Assembly: GCF_024518675.1 (NCBI RefSeq)
Contig: NZ_JANIGL010000003.1
Location: forward strand, 62,001 to 126,000
Source of the DNA: Pseudoalteromonas shioyasakiensis
GTDB lineage: Bacteria; Pseudomonadota; Gammaproteobacteria; Enterobacterales; Alteromonadaceae
Length of the DNA: 64,000 nucleotides
Direction: 5' to 3'
Shown: positions 47,101 to 55,708 of the stretch, piece by piece
Layout of the letters: each line of letters begins with the position of its first letter
Position numbering within the stretch: the first letter of the stretch is position 1
Notes under the pieces: generated by a model
What the model was told of the DNA's origin: nothing
Database searches by the model: none
The model's input: the letters and a program-made list of their open reading frames with translations, nothing else
Position numbers and translations under genes: made by a program

Positions 47101-48289
47101 GCAAACAGTTTTCATAAGTTGCAGGACCTGTTACAAAAACATTCTTAAGAACACCAGCTGTACCCGCACGAAGACGAATACCGTTATTCGCATCGGCGCC
47201 AACAATGGTTACATTTTCGATAGTTGGCATAGTAAGCGGTGACGCTTGTGAATCAAACTCTGAGTTATCAGCTTCGATTGCATTATCACCCACATTTGCT
47301 GCTTGTTGGATGTAAACATTAGTTGCTTTACCTGTCCAACCAAATGACCAATCAAGTGAATCATCACCAATGCTAGTTAGTACCACATTGCTAACACTTA
47401 CTGAACCACCAAAAAACTCAATACCATCATCTAAGTTTTCGTGTACTTGGATATAATCTACCGTTGTTTCAGAACCAACACCTGCGAATGTAATACCATT
47501 TAATTCATCACCATTACCTAGTGTCTTACCAGCTTGCTTAACTAAAACATACTTTAAAGTACCTGAGTTATCGGTTGCATCTTCACCACCGAACAAGCCA
47601 GCATCACCTTCAGCTGGAACACCACAATTTGCAAGTTCGTCAGCTGTCGTTTCACCTTCCTGATCACCACAAGAGTTAGCTGGTGCATTACCAAGTAATA
47701 CTAAACCACCCCATTGACCAATTGCAGTTTCGCCACCAGTTACATCTTGAATTGATGTCATTGTAATAGGTTGAGATACTGTACCCACAGATTCAATTTG
47801 TGAACCACGACGAACAACTAAGAAGTCATCACCTGATTCACCAATTAATGTAGTACCCTGTTGTATGTATAGAACTGCATTGTCAGCACGATCGTTACCA
47901 ACAGCTGTTCTGCCTTGTAAGATCCAGTGAGCATCATTTGTTAAACTAGCATCAACTGTAAATACAGTATCAGCAGCTAGTTTATAAACAGGTTTATCTG
48001 TTATTTCAGGGTATGAGCTTGAAACATCCGTAGCTAAACCTTGAGTGAAAGCATTTTCGATATCAGTTGGGAAGCCAGTTGTTGCATTTTGTGAATCATC
48101 ACGGCTTGAATCATCCCCGCCATTATCTCCACCATTGTCGCCACCATTTTCATAATTATTATTAATAGTGTCGCCTTCATTCACAGTTGTATTAGTATCG
48201 CCTTCTTTAACGACTAAATCACCACCACAACCTGCTAAAGAAACTGCTGCTGCTACTAAACTAACTTTAAATAAGTCAGATAATTTCAT
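44180..48289 (-). CDS. Lipoprotein with three tandem beta-helix-like repeats
   Basis: This 1369-aa protein has a lipobox (SLAGC, Cys21) and a Gly/Asn/Asp linker (residues ~25-70, including GGDNGGDNGGDD). Three copies of a ~430-residue unit follow, each opening FPTDIENA..Q..ATDVSS and containing DFLVVRRGS, IGQWGGLVLLGNAPANSCGD and GNGDELNGI. Units start near DNA positions 48080, 46800 and 45490. Each has four cysteines in two close pairs. The pattern of short Gly/Asn/Asp-turn strands (VYIQQ, LRAGTAGVLKNV) suggests a right-handed parallel beta-helix. It is probably the outer-membrane surface partner of the adjacent receptor; the family function is unknown. Confidence 0.85.
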   Translation of the reverse strand: MKLSDLFKVSLVAAAVSLAGCGGDLVVKEGDTNTTVNEGDTINNNYENGGDNGGDNGGDDSSRDDSQNATTGFPTDIENAFTQGLATDVSSSYPEITDKPVYKLAADTVFTVDASLTNDAHWILQGRTAVGNDRADNAVLYIQQGTTLIGESGDDFLVVRRGSQIESVGTVSQPITMTSIQDVTGGETAIGQWGGLVLLGNAPANSCGDQEGETTADELANCGVPAEGDAGLFGGEDATDNSGTLKYVLVKQAGKTLGNGDELNGITFAGVGSETTVDYIQVHENLDDGIEFFGGSVSVSNVVLTSIGDDSLDWSFGWTGKATNVYIQQAANVGDNAIEADNSEFDSQASPLTMPTIENVTIVGADANNGIRLRAGTAGVLKNVFVTGPATYENCLRVGSDSVPRAEDGSLTITNSIVACQTPANNFGSETINGGTVQAWFEGQDANQTLTPADLMLDDNGYMPLAGSPLLANGQVGAFDGTTNWMEGWTVAINGGFPTDIENAQAQGFATDVSSEFPQITDKPVYRLTEDTEFTADATLTNDVHWILNGRTAVGGDRENSATLYIQAGTTLIGETGDDFLVVRRGSQINANGNATAPITMTSIQDMTGAETGIGQWGGLVLLGNAPANSCGDQEGETTADELANCGVPAEGDAGLFGGTDPEDNSGVVRYVVVKHAGKTLGNGDELNGISFGGVGSKTKVEYIQVHQNLDDGIEFFGGTVNVRNVVLTDIGDDSFDWSFGWTGRAQNVYIQQSSVGGDNAFEADNSEFDSNATPLTKPLISNVTVVGADGVNGIRLRAGTAGILRNVVITGPDGYQNCLRVGSDSVANAESGELSIENSVVACNADNNFGDEAIGSGNVQSWFEGQAGNQTLTSANLNLATDGFTPKSGSPLLGAGADASELDGFFTKTDYIGAFDGDNNWMDGWTVAVTPNFPTDIENALAQNLATDVSASFPQITDKPVYQLTQDVVFTSDVTLTNDAHWILKGRTAVGGDRTDSATLYVQFGTTLIGESGDDFLVVRRGSKIEAVGSATQPITMTSIQDMTGAETDIGQWGGLVLLGNAPANSCGDQEGETTADELANCGVPAEGDAGLFGGTDPEDNSGTLKYVVVKQAGKTLGNGDELNGITIAGVGSQTELDYIHVHENLDDGVEFFGGTASISHLVLTNIGDDSLDWSFGWTGNAQYVLIKQGSTNGDNAIEADNSEFDSEASPLTMPTISNVTIIGAADVNGVRLRAGTAGIIKNLVVTGPDSYSNCLRIGSDSVPHAEDGKLSITNSVVACSAENNFTEQTINGDTAQAWFTAQDGNSVMEAAMLGLSENGYMPTSDSALLGQGFDSSSLNSFFDEVDYIGAMDAQTDWTAGWVKVGLE
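45490..48085 (-). repeat. Triplicated ~1.3-kb DNA repeat inside the lipoprotein gene
   Basis: The three protein units are also close at DNA level; for example the block translating to IGQWGGLVLLGNAPANSCGD recurs at about 47710, 46430 and 45120, with few, mostly synonymous, changes. Spacing is about 1.28 and 1.31 kb. The third unit continues to about 44200. Confidence 0.8.
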
Positions 48290-48507
48290 TGTTCACTCCG
48301 TTAAGATATTTAATATTTAATTATTTTGTTAGCGCATTAAGTTAAAACTCAAGTCACTTTAAAACACGTTAAACATGTTCTAAGGTCACTTGAGTTTTTC
48401 AACGGTGTCTACCTTACGGCAGCTATATGACAAACGGGTTACACTTTCATAAACATAAAATGACAATAATTAGTTATCTAATAACAATAAGTTAGAAATT
48501 TAAAACG

Positions 48508-48533
48508 AAAAAAACCGCCCGAAGGCGGTTTTG
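48508..48533 (-). terminator. Terminator at the end of the TonB operon
   Basis: On the minus strand, aaaccgcc-ttcg-ggcggttt followed by T's, downstream of the TPR gene. The rest of the 288-bp gap to the lipoprotein gene (48290-48507) is presumably its promoter; no named motif seen. Confidence 0.88.
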
Positions 48534-48577
48534 GTGTTGCGATTATAAACTGGGAGTTACTAACGAATTATTAGCAA

Positions 48578-49885
48578 CTAAAGTAAAGCTGTACGTAATG
48601 TTTCAGCATGTACTTTTTCATTCTTCACATACTTGATCCATTGCTCAGCTAAACGTTGCGATTTTTTATGTTTTTCAGCTTGTTCAAACGCTAAAATTGA
48701 CGCATCAAAATTCTTTAAATTATATTGCGCCATACCTAAAGCAACGTACACGTTAGATTCAAAATCCAAGCCGCCTTTATCAAGGGCAGCACGGGCAGCA
48801 TCGGCTGCTTCTTCATAATTTTGGGTATTAATGAGTACTTCAGCTAAGCGTTGATCATATTTACCATGCGATGATAAATCAGCGGCTTTGGCAAAATATT
48901 GCACCGATTTATCATCTTCTTTGGCTTGCACCATAGCCTCTGCAATAAATGCATAGTTTTTAGCTGTTTTTTCAGCAACGCCTGAATCCATTGCCTGCTT
49001 CATTACATCGGCTGCTTTATAAGATAAGCCGTTATACATATAAACTTGGGCAAGCTGGGTCAACTCAGATTTTGATTTTAAAAAGCCTTGCTGATAAGCC
49101 GCTTCTAACACCGCTAACTGTTTTTTCTCAGCGCCAGTTTCACCATACATGCCACCCAACTGCACCCAGTATTCAAGCTTATTGTAAAGTTTTACCATGC
49201 GCTCAAGTACATCAACAACTTTCTGTGGTTGATTTAGCGAGTAATACATAGCACGTTGTAATACTAACCAATTTTCTTTTGGCTCTTTGCCTTCACTATC
49301 TGCTTGAGCAATAGCCATATTAATACTATCTATACCTTTACTGTAGTCTTTCATTTGGTAATAAGCTTGCGCTTTTAACACATGATAAGCATCAGTTTTA
49401 GGCTTAGTATTAATTTTGTCCCAATCATTTAAAAATGAGATAACTTTATCGTAATCACCATTAGCCATTGCTAATTGCGCCAAACTAAACGTGGTACTTA
49501 AACGTAAACTCTCAGGAATTGCCTCAGCATTGACCACCTTTTCAAATGAAGCAATTGCTTTTGGTAGATCGTTTTCGTTGTAGTAAATAAAGCCATAAAA
49601 GTTATACATCATGGCAATTTCATATTCGTTCATGCTTGATGAACGCTCTTTAATGCTATCAAGGGCTTCAAGCCCTCCTTTTGCATCGCCGTCGTCTGCA
49701 AGCTTTTGTGCACGCGCTAATTGGCTGTAAACTTTCTCACGCAATGCAGGAACTCGTTTAGTTTTTTGCTCTTGCGCATGAGCCGTGGCAATGCTCACGC
49801 CAGGAAACAAACTAACAATACTCGGTAGCGCAATACTACTGGTAAATGCTGTGGCACAAATAAGTGCAATTTTTAATGGTTTCAT
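48578..49885 (-). CDS. TPR-repeat protein of the TonB operon
   Basis: This 435-aa protein has a signal peptide (hydrophobic 10-35, then ATAHA) and about nine tetratricopeptide-like repeats (for example EIAMMYNFYGFIYYNENDLPKAIASFEK, AYYQMKDYSKGIDSI). It is periplasmic by prediction. As the last gene of DUF3450-TtpC-ExbB-ExbD-TonB-TPR it probably helps assemble or couple the energy-transducing complex, as suggested for similar operons in marine gammaproteobacteria. Confidence 0.85.
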   Translation of the reverse strand: MKPLKIALICATAFTSSIALPSIVSLFPGVSIATAHAQEQKTKRVPALREKVYSQLARAQKLADDGDAKGGLEALDSIKERSSSMNEYEIAMMYNFYGFIYYNENDLPKAIASFEKVVNAEAIPESLRLSTTFSLAQLAMANGDYDKVISFLNDWDKINTKPKTDAYHVLKAQAYYQMKDYSKGIDSINMAIAQADSEGKEPKENWLVLQRAMYYSLNQPQKVVDVLERMVKLYNKLEYWVQLGGMYGETGAEKKQLAVLEAAYQQGFLKSKSELTQLAQVYMYNGLSYKAADVMKQAMDSGVAEKTAKNYAFIAEAMVQAKEDDKSVQYFAKAADLSSHGKYDQRLAEVLINTQNYEEAADAARAALDKGGLDFESNVYVALGMAQYNLKNFDASILAFEQAEKHKKSQRLAEQWIKYVKNEKVHAETLRTALL

Positions 49886-49932
49886 AATCGCCTCGCTTCT
49901 CTATCCGTTTATTAAGTACTCTTAATGCAGTA

Positions 49933-50541
49933 CTAACCGTTAATTTGGAAAGAAATTTTGTTCTGTACACCCGCTACTTCAACAGCTTCGCCATTGACTA
50001 CGCGTGGTTTGTATTTAAATTTAAGTGCCGCATCCATCGCTGCACGGTCAAATAATGACTCTGGCTCTGCCCTAACAACAACAGGGTCACGTACTGTGCC
50101 TTGCTTTGTTACTGTAAATTCAACAATTACATAGCCTTCAATACCGCGAGAAAGTGCTCTACGTGGGTAGACAGGTGCAACTTTAACTATAGGTAAATAT
50201 TCACCATCACTTGACTCTAATGCTAAGCCACCAGAGAGATTGACATCGGCCTCTACATTGGCGCCAAAATCAAAGTTTGATGCACTCGCATTTGGATCAC
50301 TACTTTGCATTTGCGGTGAATCCATAGGCGGAGGCGGCTCTTTTGGTTTAGGTGGCTTTTGTGGTTTACGTTCTTTCTTTTGCACCGTTTCTTCTTTTTT
50401 AAGACGAACAAAGTCAAGTACGTTGCCTTTTACTGGCTCACTCATTGCCCCTTCACCGCCAGTTATTAACGCTTGCATACCTAAAAAAAGTAGAAACGTA
50501 ACAACACCGGCAATTACTAATGCAACTAAATATCGCAACAT
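49933..50541 (-). CDS. TonB energy-transducing protein (TonB2-like)
   Basis: This 202-aa protein has an N-terminal inner-membrane helix (residues 3-25) and a Pro/Lys-rich spacer (KERKPQKPPKPKEPPPPM) that spans the periplasm. The C-terminal TonB fold has VAPVYPRRALSRGIEGYVIVEF and AALKFKYKPRVVNG. It is short, as in the Vibrio TonB2 type. It would deliver proton-motive energy to outer-membrane receptors such as the one at 41419-44109. It starts 9 bp after exbD. Confidence 0.93.
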   Translation of the reverse strand: MLRYLVALVIAGVVTFLLFLGMQALITGGEGAMSEPVKGNVLDFVRLKKEETVQKKERKPQKPPKPKEPPPPMDSPQMQSSDPNASASNFDFGANVEADVNLSGGLALESSDGEYLPIVKVAPVYPRRALSRGIEGYVIVEFTVTKQGTVRDPVVVRAEPESLFDRAAMDAALKFKYKPRVVNGEAVEVAGVQNKISFQING

Positions 50542-50550
50542 ATCAGTTCC

Positions 50551-50964
50551 TTAAGATGCTTCTTGAGCAGCAATTGAAACGTCAAACGCACCTGCAGCAC
50601 GTGATGCATCCATCACTTTAATTAACACTTCTGTGGTGGCTTTTTTATCCGCTTGGATAACAACGCTACCTTGAGGGTTTTCTGCTTTTAAGCGTTCAAT
50701 GTTAGCTTGTACTGCACGTTCATCGACTTTACGTTTGTTGATCCAAATCTCACCAGTATCAGAAATCGCAACTAAGATATTCGCACGTTCTTTTTTAACG
50801 GCTGTTGCAGCTTCAGGGCGATTCACATCAATACCTGCTTCTTTAACAAAAGAGGCTGTTACAATGAAGAAGATAAGCATGATGAATACAACGTCTAACA
50901 TTGGTGTCATGTTAATTTCTTCTGCTTCGTCTTCTTGTAATAAATTACCTAATGGGGCTCTCAT
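50551..50964 (-). CDS. exbD: ExbD biopolymer transport protein
   Basis: This 137-aa protein has one N-terminal helix carrying the conserved proton-relay Asp24 (MTPMLDVVFIMLIFF), then a periplasmic domain with PEAATAVKKER and SVVIQADKKATTEVLIKVMD. It is part of the ExbB-ExbD motor that energises TonB. Confidence 0.95.
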   Translation of the reverse strand: MRAPLGNLLQEDEAEEINMTPMLDVVFIMLIFFIVTASFVKEAGIDVNRPEAATAVKKERANILVAISDTGEIWINKRKVDERAVQANIERLKAENPQGSVVIQADKKATTEVLIKVMDASRAAGAFDVSIAAQEAS

Positions 50965-51014
50965 CGTTTACTCCTTGGTAAAGCAGCCTGTTGACTGCTT
51001 TACAAAATTTTCTA

Positions 51015-51542
51015 TTAGTGGTCTAAAACCATATTATCTTCAAGTAGCTCTACTTCACGCTTGGCACGGCGTTGTAAAAATGTAGAAGCAAATACACCAG
51101 ATAGCGCACCAACCATTCCCGCCATTGTTGGGATAGTGGCTTTAGATACACCTGATGCCATTGAACGTGCACTACCAGTGCCTGTGACTGCCATTACATC
51201 AAATACTTCTATCATCCCCGTTACTGTGCCTAATAAGCCAAGTAGTGGACAAAGTGCAACCATAACGTTGATTAACGCTAAGTTTGTATTAAGTTGCATA
51301 CCAGCACGTGAAATCATAGCTTGACGTATTTGCTCTGCATTCCAGCTATTACGCTCTGGGCGATTGCGCCAAGTTGCTTTCACATCACGCTTGTATTGCT
51401 TATACCCTTTGAAGAAAAATATAAATCGCTCGAGTATCAATAACCACATCGCGAAGATTAACACTCCGATGACCAAGAGGACTTGGCCACCAGTGTCGAG
51501 AAAATCACGGATAGCATTGATTGAATCAATCAATAGCACCAT
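51015..51542 (-). CDS. exbB: ExbB / TolQ-type proton channel protein
   Basis: This 175-aa MotA/TolQ/ExbB protein has helices near residues 18-36, 88-110 and 135-155. It includes LINVMVALCPLLGLLGTVTGMIEVFD and the family block GVSKATIPTMAGMVGALSGVFA. It is the short ExbB2 form and starts 3 bp after the longer TtpC-like protein. Confidence 0.94.
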   Translation of the reverse strand: MVLLIDSINAIRDFLDTGGQVLLVIGVLIFAMWLLILERFIFFFKGYKQYKRDVKATWRNRPERNSWNAEQIRQAMISRAGMQLNTNLALINVMVALCPLLGLLGTVTGMIEVFDVMAVTGTGSARSMASGVSKATIPTMAGMVGALSGVFASTFLQRRAKREVELLEDNMVLDH

Positions 51543-51545
51543 GGT

Positions 51546-52919
51546 TTATGCTCCTTTCTCGCTACGTTCAGCGATAATACCTGCGCTTTGCTCTTGGATA
51601 ATTAACAAGATGTTTTTAGCGCGAGTGTTAAGCAAGGTGTATAAAAATACAGTTGGAATTGCCACAACCAGACCAAGTACAGTTGTTACAAGTGCTTGAG
51701 AGATACCACCAGCCATTAGTTTCGGGTCACCTGTACCAAACAAGGTAATAGCTTGGAAGGTGTTGATCATACCGGTTACAGTACCAAGTAGACCAAGTAG
51801 CGGTGCAACTACTGAGATAATTTTGATAAGTGTTAAGTTACGTGTAATTTTAGGCATTTCACGTAAAATCGCTTCGCTTAACTTAAGCTCTAATGTGTCA
51901 TACGCAACATCTGGGTATTGGTCTTTAACTTTCATTACACGACCAAGTGGGTTGTCATCACGAGCAACACTATCTTTAAGCTGACGACGTACTTTGCCAC
52001 CAATCAACATAAGCGATAAGAAACGCTCAATTGCAATAAGTAGTGCGATAACACCAACACCTAAAATCACATAGCCAACTGTTCCACCTTGGTGAACACG
52101 CTCTTCAGTGTCAGGCGCTTGTACTAATAAACCAAGGATTGAACCACCTGTTGGGTCAAGTGCAAACTGTACGACACCAGAGTCTGTATTTTGTAACTCT
52201 TCTGCAGTTGCTGTAAAACGCGCTACAGGCTGGCGAGTTAACTGGCTAATTGTATTTGTTGCCGCGTTATACTCTAAGTATTTACCGTTAGAGATAAGGT
52301 TAAATGCACCAACACGAACCACTTCTTGTTGTGCTTTTGCGCCGCCTTCTACGATTACGTCAGTATTAAAACGAGTAACTTTACCTTGCTCTGTCATTTC
52401 GCGTTGAAGTTCGTACCACACTTTTTCGATATCTTCGATTGACGCTAGGTTTGAGGTTGAGCCCATTTTTACTGCCAGCTCATCCATAAACTTACTACGG
52501 TCTTGAATCTGTGCTGATACTACAGATGTCATAAATTTATTGCTTGAGTCACCTGCAACTTGCTGCAGTACACCAAACAGTTCTTTTAATGAACCCATAC
52601 GGTTAGATAAAGTGTCTGTTAAATTTGCTAACTTAACTTCGTTCTCTTCAAACTGAGTTTCAAGACGTTCAGACTCAGCAAGCATTTGGTTACGTTTAGC
52701 TTGCGTATCTTTAAGCATTTGCACTTGCTCGTTTTGACGCGATTTAAACTCTTGTTCACGTTGCTGATTTTGTGCTGATTGTGCAGATTTACCTTGCTCT
52801 AATGTTTTAAGTAAGGCATCTAAATCCATTGGTTCTGCTGCCATGCTTGTTGCAGCAAAGCCTAGGCCTGTTGCTAACGCGGCCATTTTTGTCATTTTGG
52901 TTAATAATTTCATTGTCAT
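51546..52919 (-). CDS. TtpC-like long MotA/TolQ/ExbB protein
   Basis: This 457-aa protein has a signal peptide ending SMAA, then a periplasmic coiled coil (residues ~35-150, rich in Gln/Glu/Arg). A ~100-residue domain and a C-terminal ExbB-like membrane domain follow (LIKIISVVAPLLGLLGTVTG, GISQALVTTVLGLVVAIP). The architecture matches TtpC, the extra component needed by Vibrio TonB2 systems. The neighbouring DUF3450 protein is also coiled coil and may pair with its periplasmic part. Starts at 52919 or the second ATG at 52913 are both possible. Confidence 0.9.
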   Translation of the reverse strand: MTMKLLTKMTKMAALATGLGFAATSMAAEPMDLDALLKTLEQGKSAQSAQNQQREQEFKSRQNEQVQMLKDTQAKRNQMLAESERLETQFEENEVKLANLTDTLSNRMGSLKELFGVLQQVAGDSSNKFMTSVVSAQIQDRSKFMDELAVKMGSTSNLASIEDIEKVWYELQREMTEQGKVTRFNTDVIVEGGAKAQQEVVRVGAFNLISNGKYLEYNAATNTISQLTRQPVARFTATAEELQNTDSGVVQFALDPTGGSILGLLVQAPDTEERVHQGGTVGYVILGVGVIALLIAIERFLSLMLIGGKVRRQLKDSVARDDNPLGRVMKVKDQYPDVAYDTLELKLSEAILREMPKITRNLTLIKIISVVAPLLGLLGTVTGMINTFQAITLFGTGDPKLMAGGISQALVTTVLGLVVAIPTVFLYTLLNTRAKNILLIIQEQSAGIIAERSEKGA

Positions 52920-52926
52920 AAACCTC

Positions 52927-53679
52927 TTATTCAGCCGCGTGTACTGGTAGTGTTAACATATCTGGGGCAAGTTGCTTACGAGCAATGCGTAAGCCTTTAC
53001 TGATTTGGCTAATCGTTGAGTCATGTAGCGCAACAAAAGACTTTGTTTTTTGATCCCAGCTACCCGCTTTTTTGCCATCGCGAGTTAAATAGATAAGCTC
53101 TAAACGACCGATGCGAAGAAAATCAACTTCACGCTCTTGGCCTTCTACACTCAATAATGCTGTGTAAGCTTCAATCGTGCGACCGTAATCAACTTCCACT
53201 TGGTATGCTTCTAGTAAACGGCGGAATTTTTCACTTGAATTGATATCAGCACGATCCATCATTTCTTTTAAAGAAGTAATACGTTTTGCACGTTCTTCTT
53301 TTAAGAAAGGCACATCAAGGGCAACGAATTGCTCAAGGCCTGTGATCATACGAATCATTAATGGGGTAATTTGACGCTCAATAACCGATACTTTATCCAT
53401 AGAAGCGTTTAAGTCTTCCATTTCTGTTAGTTGGTTATTAAGTTGCTTTGTTAACTGGGCGTTGTATACAGCTAGGCCGTCAATTTCTTTATTTAGGGCT
53501 GTGAACTGTTGCAGACGTCCTTGCATTGAATCTGCAATCTTGTCTATTTTTGTTTGTGATTGCGCAGCTGATTGGTTTATTTCACTGCTTTTGTCGATTA
53601 CCTTATCTAGTTCATTTGCATGTACTGTTGCAGTTGCTGCTACAATACCTGCTAGAATCAATGGTTTAACGCCTTTCAT
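52927..53679 (-). CDS. DUF3450 periplasmic coiled-coil protein
   Basis: About 250 aa from the ATG at 53679 (MKGVKPLILAGIV), with AAGG 8 nt upstream; the ORF also opens at 53688 but with poor spacing. A signal peptide ends VHANE, then coiled coil to about residue 100 (IDKIADSMQGRLQQF, LNNQLTEMEDL). The DUF3450 core follows (MIRMITGLEQFVALDVPFL, RRLLEAYQVEVDYGRTIEAY). It is the first gene of the TonB operon; function unproven. Confidence 0.9.
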   Translation of the reverse strand: MKGVKPLILAGIVAATATVHANELDKVIDKSSEINQSAAQSQTKIDKIADSMQGRLQQFTALNKEIDGLAVYNAQLTKQLNNQLTEMEDLNASMDKVSVIERQITPLMIRMITGLEQFVALDVPFLKEERAKRITSLKEMMDRADINSSEKFRRLLEAYQVEVDYGRTIEAYTALLSVEGQEREVDFLRIGRLELIYLTRDGKKAGSWDQKTKSFVALHDSTISQISKGLRIARKQLAPDMLTLPVHAAE

Positions 53680-53688
53680 CGCATACAC

Positions 53689-54193
53689 CTTACTCGTTAA
53701 TTACAATTGGTTTGTTTTAATGAGCGAGATTCTATAGCTTAAAAATGACAACAGTGTTGCGCGAAAAAGTCTTTTTTATGACAGCCGTAACAAAAGTAAC
53801 GCATTGACAAGTAAGAAAAGTGTTTTAAAGCCTTTTGTATTAACAAGATTGTTAGGCAATAACGAGGAGTTAACGTTAGCTAACTATTTCAAACATATTT
53901 TAGTGCTATAAATAAAAAATAAAAAAAGTTTCATAGCTATAAAGTTGCATAGCTATTTAACATTGCAAATTAATATATCACTTCATACCTTTTATTGTGC
54001 CAAGCTAAGTTACTTTAAAATAGAAACTTTTTGTACCTATATAAATTTCAACAAGATGAAAATACTGCATCTTGTTTACATAAAAATTCATATATATTGC
54101 TTTTTTTGCACAATTAGAGCGTTTATACTTTGTGCACCACTTTTGCTAATGCACATTAGCACCCTAATTTTATCCAATATTGTGAGGACATGT
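53689..54193. other. Divergent promoter gap between the TonB operon and the hydratase gene
   Basis: This 505-bp AT-rich stretch has no supported gene. An open frame from 53945 runs into the hydratase, but its first 83 residues are hydrophobic, Cys/Phe-rich and not conserved-looking. No Fur box or named operator was recognised. Confidence 0.5.
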
Positions 54194-55018
54194 ATGTCAG
54201 CCCCTTCTATGACAAATGAACAAATTAGTCAGTTAGCCAACATTTTATCTACCGCTCGTAAAGACAATAAAATATTAGATACATTTCCAGGCCCAATTCC
54301 AAGTACTCTAGAAGAAGCTTATACCGTTCAAAATGGTTCAATTGACGCATCATCAGACGCAATTGTTGGTTGGAAAGTGGGTATGGTACCACCGGAACTA
54401 AGAGCACAATACGGTGAAGAGCGAATTTTAGGTCCTGTGTTTAAAAACATCTATGTTGATTTAAATGAACAACAAGCCTCAGGTGAAGAGTTTAAGTTAC
54501 CTGTTTATGCCGGTGGTTTTATTGCTATCGAGGCAGAGCTTGTAATTGAAACAAACCAGGATATTTTACCTGGAACGATTAATACCGCAGAAGGTGTTGA
54601 GCACCTTGTAAAGAATGTATATGCAGGTATTGAAATTGCTAGTAGCCCTGTTATTGATTTAAATAGCTATGGCCCAACCGCAATCATTGCAGATATCGGA
54701 AATCAATATGGTTTGATCAAAGGGGCTGTTATTGAAAACTGGCAAGATAAAATCTCTAACATGAACACCAGTGTTAGCATTAATGATGAACTAGTAAACG
54801 AAGCACCAACAGATGGCATATTAAATGGCCCGATGGCAGCATTCGCGTTTATGATTGATTGCTGTGCTAAGCGCGGTATAACGCTACCTGCAGGTTCATT
54901 GTGTAGCTCAGGTGCGATCACCGGCGTGCATGAAACATTAGTAGGAGCAAAATCTACGGTTAAATTTGGTGACATGTGTACAATGAATTTTGAGTTGGTT
55001 GACAATAAATCTCTATAA
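54194..55018 (+). CDS. 2-keto-4-pentenoate hydratase / fumarylacetoacetase-fold protein
   Basis: About 274 aa from ATG 54194 (MSAPSMTNEQISQ), with GTGAGGAC upstream. Metal-binding fold signatures are AIVGWKVGM, GGFIAIEAELVIE and YAGIEIASSPV, then LCSSGAITGVHE and VKFGDMCTMNF. Relatives hydrate 2-hydroxypentadienoates in aromatic meta-cleavage pathways, but no other meta-pathway gene is in the window, so its true substrate is uncertain. Confidence 0.85.
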   Translation: MSAPSMTNEQISQLANILSTARKDNKILDTFPGPIPSTLEEAYTVQNGSIDASSDAIVGWKVGMVPPELRAQYGEERILGPVFKNIYVDLNEQQASGEEFKLPVYAGGFIAIEAELVIETNQDILPGTINTAEGVEHLVKNVYAGIEIASSPVIDLNSYGPTAIIADIGNQYGLIKGAVIENWQDKISNMNTSVSINDELVNEAPTDGILNGPMAAFAFMIDCCAKRGITLPAGSLCSSGAITGVHETLVGAKSTVKFGDMCTMNFELVDNKSL

Positions 55019-55041
55019 CTTAAGCTGATCACCACAAACAG

Positions 55042-55069
55042 TTAAGGGCGGTTTTGAAATCCGCCCTTA
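55042..55069. terminator. Hairpin between the hydratase and DsbA-like genes
   Basis: Stem taagggcgg/ccgccctta (loop ttttgaaat) between convergent genes. No strong T tract on either strand, so termination is uncertain. Confidence 0.5.
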
Positions 55070-55081
55070 CAATTCCCCACT

Positions 55082-55708
55082 TTATATACTACTTAATACC
55101 GTATTAATTTCTGAGTAAGTTGCCTGCGCATCAGTGTAATTAACTGAAATGGGATACAAATGATTATGTTGTTTAATAACTAATGACGGAAACCCTTGAA
55201 TAGGTAAACGCCTAATATAGTTTAGCTCTTCTATCAGCTGCTCATTAACCGCTGAACTTACTAGTTGTTGTCTAAACTCTTCAGCACTACAGATACCAAG
55301 CTCTTGTGCTAACTGGCAAAGCACATCGTCATCCGAAGGATTTTTTGCCTCTAAATAATAAGCTTGTTGAATAGCTGCTATCATTTGGCTTTCTTTATCA
55401 CTTGCGCGGGCGATTATCGCCGCTCTACATGCTGGATAGGTTGAACGCCTTGGTTTACATACCCGCCAAAAGTCAAAATTAAACTCAGTGCCTAATTTTG
55501 TCGCAATGGTGCACCAAGTCTGTTGGAGCATAGTTTGCATCTGCACTGGCATGTCGGTATCTGAATCTGCTGCAAGTCCTCCAACTTTATAAATAACCTC
55601 AATGTCATCATTAAGTAAGGCTTGTAATCTAGACCACGTAGGCGCATAGCCCCAACACCAACTACACATTGGATCATGAATATAAATGAGTTGAGCTTTA
55701 GGCTTCAT
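55082..55708 (-). CDS. DsbA-family thioredoxin-fold protein (FrnE-like)
   Basis: 208 aa from the ATG at 55708, which overlaps the end of the upstream cyclase gene by 11 bp and has AAGGA upstream. It has the motif HDPMCSWCWGY (Cys15-Cys18), then a helical insertion, then the cis-Pro segment IQGFPSLVI. It has no signal peptide, so it acts in the cytosol, like FrnE-type disulfide isomerases or glutathione-dependent reductases. Longer frames reach 55777 but would run further into the cyclase gene. Confidence 0.85.
   Translation of the reverse strand: MKPKAQLIYIHDPMCSWCWGYAPTWSRLQALLNDDIEVIYKVGGLAADSDTDMPVQMQTMLQQTWCTIATKLGTEFNFDFWRVCKPRRSTYPACRAAIIARASDKESQMIAAIQQAYYLEAKNPSDDDVLCQLAQELGICSAEEFRQQLVSSAVNEQLIEELNYIRRLPIQGFPSLVIKQHNHLYPISVNYTDAQATYSEINTVLSSI

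Noticed and set aside
53945..54193. N-terminal extension of the hydratase
   Set aside because: Composition is unlike the family, and a good ribosome site precedes the ATG at 54194.
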